Assembly: GCA_034766995.1 (NCBI GenBank)
Contig: CM068316.1
Location: 26,107,606-26,171,605, forward strand
Direction of reading: 5' to 3'
Length of the DNA stretch: 64,000 bases
From: Acanthacorydalis orientalis
Taxonomy: Eukaryota; Arthropoda; Insecta; Megaloptera; Corydalidae
In this document: positions 21,710-32,800 of the stretch, in pieces
Layout of the letters: each line of letters begins with the position of its first letter
Position numbering within the stretch: the first letter of the stretch is position 1
Position numbers and translations under genes: made by a program
The notes under the pieces: generated by a model
Told to the model about the DNA's origin: nothing
The model's database searches: none
What the model saw: only the letters and a program-made list of their open reading frames with translations

Positions 21710-24700
21710 CCATAAAAATACCGTCTTCGAATTTTTATTTTTTATTTCTATGGGGGCAGAATGATAATTACCTGTGTTTGACAAAAGATGGCATCATTGT
21801 TATTCAATTGAAATATCTTTTAATAGCTTTATCTTTCAATCTACTGTTGTCAAAGTTTGAGTACAATTCGTTAATTAGTTTAATTTCGACAGTCATTCAA
21901 AGTAAACAACTATTTCTCTTTTTTAACTATGAGAAAAAGTTAGTATTGATCAGTGATTAGATGTCTATTTTTGGATGGGAAAACGTGTGAAGAAATTAAA
22001 GAAAAGTAACACACTGTTTACGGGGACTTTACATCTTTGATGTCAACCATCAGATATTGGTTCAATGAATTTAAATATGGTCGTACAAGTGTTTGTGTAG
22101 AAGAACATCCAGATCATCCAATTGAGGTGACTACTGAAGAGATGATTGAAAAAATCCACGATATTGTTTTAAATGACCGTAGAATCAAAGTGTATGAAAT
22201 AGTTAGATAGTAGGCATCTCAGATAAACGTGTATGGAACATCAAATACGAACATTTGCATATGAAAAAGCTATCCGTCAGATGGATGCCGTGTTTGCTCA
22301 CAACCAACCTAAAACGCATTCGAATAAACATTTTAAAGGAGTGTTTAACGGTGTTTAAACGTAATCGAGATGAATTTTTGCGTCGATACGTAACCATTGA
22401 GGTAAAATGGGTCCATCACCATATACCCGAAATGAAAGAGCAGTCAAAACAATGGACTTCTTCTGGCGAATGTGCACCAAAAAAGATCAAAGTCATTGCA
22501 TCAGCTGGAAAAGTTATGGCGACTGTTTTCGAGGACGATCATGGAATATTGTTAATCGACTATTTTGAAAAAAGGGAAAACAATAACAGGAGCCTACTAT
22601 ACATCATTATTGGACAGGTTGAATAATGAAATCAAGAAAAAACGTCCTCACTTGGCAAATAGTTAGATAGTAGGCATCTCAGATAAACGTGATTGGAACA
22701 TCAAATACGAACATTTGCATATGAAAAAGCTATCCGTCAGATGGATGCCGTGTTTGCTCACAACCAACCTAAAACGCATTCGAATAAACATTTTAAAGGA
22801 GTGTTTAACGGTGTTTAAACGTAATCGAGATGAATTTTTGCGTCGATACGTAACCATTGAGGTAAAATGGGTCCATCAACATATACCCGAAATGAAAGAG
22901 CAGTCAAAACAATGGACTTCTTCTGGCGAATGTGCACCAAAAAAGATCAAAGTCATTGCATCAGCTGGAAAAGTTATGGCGACTGTTTTCGAGGACGATC
23001 ATGGAATATTGTTAATCGACTATTTTGAAAAAAGGGAAAACAATAACAGGAGCCTACTATACATCATTATTGGACAGGTTGAATAATGAAATCAAGAAAA
23101 AACGTCCTCACTTGGCAAAAAAAAACAGTGTTCTTCCATCACGACAATGCACTGGCACACAAATCAACAATTGCGATGGAAAAATTGCACGAATTGCACT
23201 ACGAATTGCTTCCACAGTCACAAAATTCTCCATTTTTGGCATAGTGTGATTTTTCACTGTTTTCAAACTTGAAGAGATGGCCCGGAAGTAAAAGATTTTC
23301 ATCAGATTCGGAAGTCATCGCTGCTGTGAGAAGTTTGACAAACCGTATTATTCGGAAGGGATAAACAAATTAGAAATGCGTTGGACTAAATGCGTCGAGC
23401 TAAAAGGAGATTACCTTGAAAAATAAAAAAGAATTTACTCGAAAAAAATGTATTCTTGTCCAACACGGGTACTTCTTACTTTACCTTTGTATAACAAATT
23501 TATCCGAGAATAAATTTTTCAAGTTTAAGAAATTCTTAATATATTAGTTCTTGATAATTATACTAAAAAAATGAACAATTTTATTGTTTTCAGGACGAAA
23601 ATAAATTTAGGTATTGAATTTACTACCTATACTTTCATCTTTTGGGATTAGGAAAAGGGTTACTTTCCTTTTGCACTGGAAATTTTAACGATTCGAGCAG
23701 AGTCAAATTTTTGAGTATTTTTAAGATTACGGACTTTTCACTAATTTACGGAATAATTTTTTATAGCTCCTTGTAATGCCACTTATCACAGTACATCAAG
23801 TGGAGCTACAGAGTGCCTATGAAAGTCTTCTCTTACTGGTCTACTAATTGTCCATACTGCTATTGTCCATAGTCATTGTTGTTTGAAATTATTAATATGT
23901 TATATATTACAATTTTCTGATTTTATCTTGTAGAGTATACATTCAGGGCCAGATTTACACTAGGTGCCGCACTTGAACCACCAGTGAAATGTCGCCCCTT
24001 CCCCCAATTTTATCCAAATCAATTAAAGTAAATCTGTGACTGTTGGTAATTTTGAGAACATTTCAACAGAAAAAATTTAATGATCACTAACCAATTTGTA
24101 AAATTTTCCATTCTCTTAATTTATTTAAAAAATGTAAATTAACATGTAGTAAATAGATCGTACAATAGTCATTATATTTTCAAGAAAAATTGAAGAAAAA
24201 TGAAGAATGACAAATGTTTCGAAAGTGCCACCACTGATACATAGATGGCAGGACCATTCTAAGGAAACAGCTATGATCAATATTCTTAATTCAAAATTGT
24301 GAAGTTCTGTTATATGAATTTCAAAAACAAAATTTGAACTACAAACATTTTTAGATTTAATTTTTCATTTCACATTTGAGCTACCTGTAAATCGAAATTA
24401 TGATTGAAAATAAAATTTCCAACTTTTGTAAAATACTCACCCATCAAAATTTGCCGTCCTAGGAAATGCCCCATTTTGCCCCTGTCTAAATCCCACACTG
24501 TATACATTGATGCCTATATAAACTACAAATTTTGTACATTTTTAAAAACACAAAGTTCTTTCAATTCTTAGCTCTGTTTTTATACAATGAGCTATTTTGT
24601 TTTATTTATTTGTGTTACCGGGTTAAAGCTCAATAATTTTAGCAGTTCACTTTCATTTGTGTTTTATTATTAAATCGATGTTTCATGTAATTGAATACAT

Positions 24701-24916
24701 TATTTATAAAGGTTTAAAAAAGAAGTGATTTAAACCTAAGTGTAAAATCGAAAGTGGTACAAGTATTATCTATGTTCGGGCGCTTATGATCATAATTATC
24801 GACACACACTAAAAACTGAAATGTTCTTGTACATTTTAAAAATGTTTTCACACACTTGATCTTATATTTTTTCGTACCAATAGAGTCATATATTTAACTA
24901 TTTATAATTCTATTTG

Positions 24917-24962
<46 letters not shown>

Positions 24963-24970
24963 ATATACAC

Positions 24971-25006
<36 letters not shown>

Positions 25007-25368
25007 CCTTACCTAGTTCATCGGTTGGTACTAATTTTGAAGCCATTGACCTCATTGCAATAAATGATGTACCATTTAAAATTTCCGCTATAGGTGCTGT
25101 GAATAATAAAAAGAAAATATTTAAATTTTATTATTTATTTCTGTTAAAAATGTCCGTACCCATATATATTCCCCATGTTGTCGTTGCAAATGCATATACA
25201 AAACTTGAAAGTATTTTACTAGCACAAGAAAACATTCCAATCATCGAATCATCCACTTGTAAAATATGACTAAATAAGCCAACTGAGACAATTGTTCCTG
25301 GAAATGACATAAATAAAATTATAATATAAAACAATGGTTATTCATAATTGGTAATAAAATGAAGGATG

Positions 25369-25427
<59 letters not shown>

Positions 25428-26797
25428 AATACAGTCTAGTGGGTCTGACTAGAATTTGGGCCTATCTTTGCATCAGAATGGACAATCTAATCCTCGTGAG
25501 TGATGGTGTGTGTATGTGTGTGTGTGTGTGGGGGGGGAGTTGTCTAGAATATAATTATAATTTGGTGAACTGCACGAAAAAGGGTTAAATTCCAGGGTTT
25601 AAAATATCTCGCTTCCTATGGTAGCTACAACAGAAATTAAAAAGCCAGTTTGTACGGAATTTAATTCTCTATAATTTTGGTTCTCATATTTTTTTCGTAC
25701 GATGAATATTTTTTTATTTATTGCAAAAAAACTGGTAAAAATTTTTATTTTGCATTTGTCTCGTTTTTCGTTCGTTTAACGTTAAAGATAGTCATTAACA
25801 AAGTTGTAGAGCATGAAAAAATCTACAACTTTGATATTAAACTTTTTTTTGTGCGATAAATATTTATTGTTTTACACCGCAGCAAACTATATGCGCAGAA
25901 CTATAATATCACTTCCCGTGCTATTGTATCGTTCATACAAATATTTCAATGCAACTCTTTCCACAGAGGTAAAGTTCAAGGCGTGTTTTTTTTACGCGGT
26001 GTCCTCAATAGGCCTAATCCACGTTCTGCCCTCATTGTGTTACATTCATCATTTGCTTTAATTCTTTATTCGGTTGAATTTCGTCGCCTTCTTAGAAAAA
26101 AAATCTACAAATTTCATATTCAGTCGAAAGCAATAATTAATTGGAGCGAATGGTTAATATAACACAATCAGGACAGACCATTGCTAGGCCTATTGGGGAC
26201 ACCACTTAAAAAAAACGAGCCTTGAACTCTACCTCTGCAGTGGTGTGGAAAAGAGTTTCATTGAAATATTTGTATGGGTAACGCAACACCACAGGAAGTG
26301 ATATTACAGTTCCACCCATGCGGTACACGCGGCCTTTTCCAACCGTGCAAAACAACAAATATTTATTGCACAAAAAAAGTTTAATATCAAAGTTGTAGAT
26401 TTTTTTATGCTCTACAACTTTGTCAATAGCTATATTTAACGTCAAACGAACGAAAATCGAGAAAAATATAAAAAACTTACAAAAAAATTTTTTATCATTT
26501 TTTTGCAATAAATAAAAAAACATCGCATGAAAAAAAGTACGAGAACCAAAGTTATAGATAATTAAATTCCGTACAAATTGGCTTTTTAATATCTTTTGTA
26601 GCTACCACTGGAATCGAGATGTTTTAAAACCTGGAATTTAACCTTATTTTCGCGCTTGCCGCGACAGCGTAAGATCTGACAGTTCACAAAAGTGTAATTA
26701 TATTCTAGACCCCCCCCCTTCTCCTCCTCTCCACAAACATCTTATAACCAGGATTAGATTGTCCATTCTGATACAATATTCCAGTCAGATCCACTGG

Positions 26798-26879
<82 letters not shown>

Positions 26880-29800
26880 AAAAACGATACAATGAACAAT
26901 TGTATATAAATAAAACAATGTATAAATAATTTAATCTAAGCATTTTTATGTATTTCAATGCAGAGACTAATCTAAATTTTATTTTTGTGCAATAAAATTT
27001 AGAATTATGAGTAATATAATTTTTAAAGAAGGATGGAATATAACTATCAATGTATTGTATAAAATACTGATTTTTTTTTATTCTTAGGAAAAAAGAAGAG
27101 AAATTAAGATAGAAAATTGGTTATTTTTAATTATAATAAATACAGAGTGGTTTAATTTAGTCTTCCACATGATAGTAAAAAAAATCGCAAAATTTAAAAA
27201 ATAACATGATTTGTTTTAATACTCTCATGTGGAAGCCTAAATAGAATCACCTATACATACTACTACTTTTTATTACACTTTTCATAATTATGTGTAAAAG
27301 TTAATACTTTTATACACTAGTGTTCTAAATATTTTAGATCAATTTACCTAAGAATAATAAATGAGAAAAAAATGATATCGTTATTACTATTTTCAAATAC
27401 AAAATACTGATAATATTATTGATCTTGTAATAATTTGTTTATACAATATGTTTCTAATTACTATGATTATTTAATATACTAATAATAATGTTCATTCCAT
27501 AAATTTAAGTTGATATATATTGGATTTTATAGAATTTAATTATATAATAAGAGTATTCTATAATTTTAATAGTATATAATTTGAAGAGTATTCTTTTTTA
27601 GACAAATGTAAAAACAAATTTTTGTGAAATGTTAGCACGAACCATGTATTAATAGCAATTTATTTAAATAAATTAAGTATTTTGTATCTGATTGTGAAGT
27701 TTTACTAGAATACAATAGATTTAAATAGTAACGAATTACGAGGTTTAAAAATGTAATTAGATATATAATTAAGTTATTGCATATTACATGTAAGAATTTC
27801 TATTAAAATTTTAAATTGTATTTTTTGTATAAAAACTGAGAATTTTCATAAAGAAATTTTTGTTTGACTTAAATACTTTTCAAGAAATGGTTAAAAATTT
27901 TAGTTTTTCAGGTTATATTAGTTATTTGTTTGCAACTTCAACTTATCTTTGAATACTTTTATTCACTAACAGTATGTAAACTTTTGAATAACTGACTATA
28001 TATTGTTGATGTATGTAATAGATAATTAATAAAACAGAAACTGTTTCATGTAATTATAAAAAAATGTTATTTTATTTATGATAACTAACTCTGTATCTTT
28101 TGTAGATAGTTTTAGGTTAAAATTTTAAATAAAATTTGTTCTGTTGGATTTAACAAACTTCAGTAAAAAAGATATATTGTTATAATATTGTTCCCCAACT
28201 TAAAGAAATGTACTTGGTATATTTTTGATAATTTCAACTACAGATCGTATCAATTATTATACCACATTACATGAAGATTTTCCGAGGGCAGTTTTAAAAG
28301 TTCGCGGTCTTACTATAAAAAAATATAACTTGTGTTTTTAAATTGCTTTATTTTTAAATATGGTCCCACTGAACTTCAATGCACTTCATCGAACGATGCT
28401 CCAATGCTTTTATGCCGTCCTGGAAATCCTTCTATTGCAGGTCCTCAAAATAGCGATTCATTGTTGCTATCAGTTCTTCATCTGACGAAAATCGCCTATC
28501 ACTAAGATTGTTTTTAAGTTTTGGGAACAGATGAAAATCTGTGGAGGCTAAATCTGGAGAATAGTTTGGCTGGAGCAGCAAGTTATACTTCAATTAAGTG
28601 AATTTCGCCATTGATACAAGTCTTGTATGGAGATGTGCATTGTCTTAATGGGAAAGTATTTTTTATTTGATAAACCTGGTCTTTTCTCACGAATTGTTTG
28701 ATCGAGTCGATCCAAATGAATAATATAATACTCTTCCGCTATCGTCTGGCCCTTTGGAAGGTAGTACAATTCGAGGTTGTGCCAGCGCTATGTACGCTAC
28801 GGGTACAAGTGCGAGGTACAAGGACCTTTAACTTGTGCAGATGGAGGTGCTCGTCCCCAATGCAATGGAAGGTAGTCAATTATCCGGATCCCTTTATCAT
28901 CCCAAAAAAATTGAAGCCATACCTTTTCCAGGGGATAAAACTGATTTTGCTTTTTTTGGTGGTGGAGAATCTCCATGTTTCCATTGGTTTGATTATTGTT
29001 TTGACTTTGGAATATAATAGTGAATCCAAATCTCATCTGTAGTCATATGTAGTTGCTGGATATAGTTAGTCGTATCCCTCTTCAATCGATCCAAATACCC
29101 TTTGGGAAATTTATACCCGAATACGTTTATGATCAAGTCAACAAACGCGGCACTCACACTACCGACAGCTTTTCCATACCTATCTCTTCAGTTAAGATGC
29201 GATATACGCATTCATCTGAGACACCCACAACCTTATCAGTTTCGAACACCTTTAATCGATGATCCAGTAAGACAATATCGTGCACTTTGTGGATGATTTC
29301 TTTTGTCGTTGCAGTTTTCGGACGTCCACTACGCAGGTTATCTTCTAACGTTGCAAGGTCACATTTAAATTCAGCTGCCCACTTTTTTATGATTGTATAC
29401 GAAGTTGCACTATCATCCAGTACATTTTTCATCTCAGTAAAGATTTCTGTCAGCGTTAAACCTTTTTTGATAAAAAACTTTATTGCCCCACGATGTTCAA
29501 CTTCATCCATTTTAACAACGGCACAAAAAGAGCTTTATTTAAATTTATGTTTGCAACAACCTGCTTGACACATTAATTACAGATTTTTAGGTTATATATA
29601 AAAGATTATATATAAAAAGGTTATATATAAATTAGGATAGATATAGATTTGTAATTCGCCACAAAAATATTAAAATTTTACATTAATTAGTGATTTTTAG
29701 GTTATATATAAAAGATAGATATAGCTTTGTAATTCGCCACAAAAATATTAAAATTTTACCGATACTTCTATGTTAAGCCGCGAACTTTTCAAATCACCCT

Positions 29801-32800
29801 CGTATTATACATTACAAAATCAGTTCTCAACCTTTTTGAAAATTGCATCCTATTGCAGAATATGTTTCTACACTTGTTATGAAAGCAATTGTTTACAGTG
29901 GTTTACCTATAAAAAAAATTTGAAATTTTTCATCTCACCATGAAAAAAACAATTATATTTATGATTAATAACCGGGTTTAGAATTTAATACAGAGTGATT
30001 GTATTTTATTTTGAATAAAAACTGAAAAATAAAAAAATCAGTTATTTGTGTTCTTTTATATTAATTTATACAATTTTATTTAATGACTTTTTATTTTTTT
30101 AATGTATGTAGGTATTGGTTAAATATTGCATACTTTTATTCATTTTAATAGTTTGTGTACTTTTATATACTTACTAAAATATGTATTCAATTAAAAACTA
30201 TTATATTTATTTTATTAAATAACTTCTGTATATTTATTTACAAAATGTTGAAATTATTATCTGAGAAAAATATAAATATGTTATATGTTTTAATGATGAA
30301 TTTTTAATTCAATAAAAACTCGTTATATTTTTCTCTATGTAAATTATAAAAATAGTTATTTGGGTATATAAATTTCAGGGTTTTTTCCACATATTTTTTA
30401 TTTTATTGATCTTGTCTTTCTGCAATTATACTTTTTGTTGCTGTTATTTGGAATTTTGCTCATATGATTAAATAGCATCATACATAACATTATTTTTTTA
30501 TTTTAATCTAATTAAATAAAAGCATCAAAAATTAGAAAATTATACACTTTATATTTTTACATTTTGATCCACTTTTAAATCAATCTTCATTCGAACCAAG
30601 TATATTATTATCTATTGAATTTTTTTTAGTGACTTTTTACTTTATTTTTTCATATTCCGATGAAATAGCATTCTTTTACTTTTGGTAAATTTTATGTTAT
30701 TTTACAAATAACATAAAATTTAATAACAAATGATTACAAGTTCAATTTGTGATTGATACTTTTTTATATCTGTATTCATAGCATTCATGAACAACTAATT
30801 TTAGTAAAAAAAATACAAAATAGTCTAAAAGTGTTATGTTCACAATTCTTACCTATTAGATTTGTAACCATACTATAAGTAGCAAAAATACTAAAATTGA
30901 CTTCGTTCCATCCAAACCGATATCTCATAAATAAATATGCGACAGCCATTTCACCTAAAATTTAAAAAGAAGATTTATTCTGTAAATAAAACATTGAGGA
31001 TACTGAAATAAAATACTGCTATGTTTAAAGTTATTAATATTATTTTTAAATTATTTGAATATTGTGTATTTCCTTGTTAGAATTTATTTTAATTATTAAT
31101 GTTGTTGACAAATATGTTTATATATATACACATGCACATCTGTACAATATTAATAAAATAATTAAGTATATTATAAAAATAACATAATAATAACTTTATA
31201 TAATTTTATAATAAATTATTTTCTATTGTCTTTAAACGTACAACGGCTATTATTATATTTTACGATAGTTATTATTATTATTGCAGTTAGAGATGATTCA
31301 TTTCATGTCTTATTGCAATTTCGTTTATATAGATGAATGGTATCTAAATATGGAAAAAATTATGGGCTTATTTAAAAACCTGATACCCGCAGAGAGAAAA
31401 CGCCTTCAGATCTTCGACTGCATCCGCAAGACAATGAACCGGATGTTGAACCCCCCTCAATAGAAAACATGAAGAAGGCAATTCAGCGATTAAGAAACAA
31501 TAAATCCCCAGGAGTGGATAACATCCCAGATGAACTGATCAAGCATGGAAGAAAACAACTTGCGAGGGCAGTACATGACATTATTATTAAAATTTAGAAT
31601 TTTGAGTACTTTCCTGAAGAGTAGGAAATGAGTATTATATGTCCCATCCACAAGAAGGGTGACAAGTTTGATTGTGGAAAATACAAAGGGATATCGCTGC
31701 TAAATACCTTATATAAAATACTGACCACGATTACTAAAGGGAAGCTTTAAAAGTATACAGAGGACATTTTAGGTAAATACCAAGCAGGTTTTAGGCCAGG
31801 AAGATCCACAATAGACCAAATATTCACGGTGAAGCAAGTACTTGAGAAGTGCTGGGAGTTTGATGTACACATGTATCAGATTTTCCTAGACTTTAAGCAG
31901 GTGTATGATAGTATTAACCGAGAAAAGCTGTACAGAATAATGCTAAACCTGGATATACCTCCTAAGTATGGATATACTTAGGAGGTATATCCAGGTTTAT
32001 TGTCATTAACCTGGTTTATTGTCATTAACTAGGTTTATTGTCATTATACATTGTCATTCTAACTAACTGGATAGTTAGAATGACAATGTAAAATACACAA
32101 TGTAGAGTGAAAATAAACAGGGAACTGACTGAAAATTTTAAAATATCGCAGAGCCTAATACAAGGTGATTGTCTGACCCCAATGCTCTTTAATTTAGTAC
32201 TTGACCATATTTACGAACTATCTTAGTAAATTTAAATTCCACCATACTCAACAAGGTACAACAAATAGGAGAATATACCGAAGATCTAAACATCATGGAA
32301 AGATCTATACTTTTCATTAAGGAATATTTCGAACCCCTTCAGACCGCTGCAGTAGATATTGGTCTTGGAATAAACAAGAATAAAAGCAAACTAATGTTGC
32401 AAAATAGATGGTAAAAGAGAAGATTAGGTCAAAAATTCACCATCGATTATTAGAATTTTGAGGTTGAAAACAATTTTATATACCTTGGCTCAAACATCAC
32501 CAGTGAAAATGAGGAATCTCAAGAAGTTCAAAAACGAATAGTAGCAGCAAATAGAACATATTTCGCGCTCTTTCCTATAATGAAATCCAAAAATATGCAT
32601 ATGGAAATCAAAATCCGACTGTATAAAACCCTCGTCCGTACTGTCATATCTTATGGAGCTAAAGCGTGGATCACGTCAGCTGCGACCGCAGCAATGTTGA
32701 ACGCCGTCAAAAGAAGAATCTTTAGGAAGATATTTGGGCCAGTAAACGATAGATGTATATAAAAATACGCTACAACTTCGAATTATATGAAGTATGCAAG

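Larger units (their letters stand above)
28283..29802 (-). mobile_element. Mariner family F, decayed
   Basis: Ends: right (reversed) cgagggtgatttgaaaagtt, left cgagggcagttttaaaagtt, flanked on the right by TA. 1,520 bp, longer than normal because of a tandem duplication near the 5' end (29577-29759) and extra sequence about 28780-28860 in the catalytic part. Confidence 0.85.

Noticed and set aside
25677..26523. Open frames sharing a [12 protein letters not shown] peptide on opposite strands
   Set aside because: They are the two inverted arms of the foldback element, not a protein family.
26705..26899. Small frame downstream of the foldback element
   Set aside because: Microsatellite translation.
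28698..29042. 114-codon plus-strand frame
   Set aside because: Antisense to the decayed catalytic part of mariner F and includes an inserted piece; no domain.
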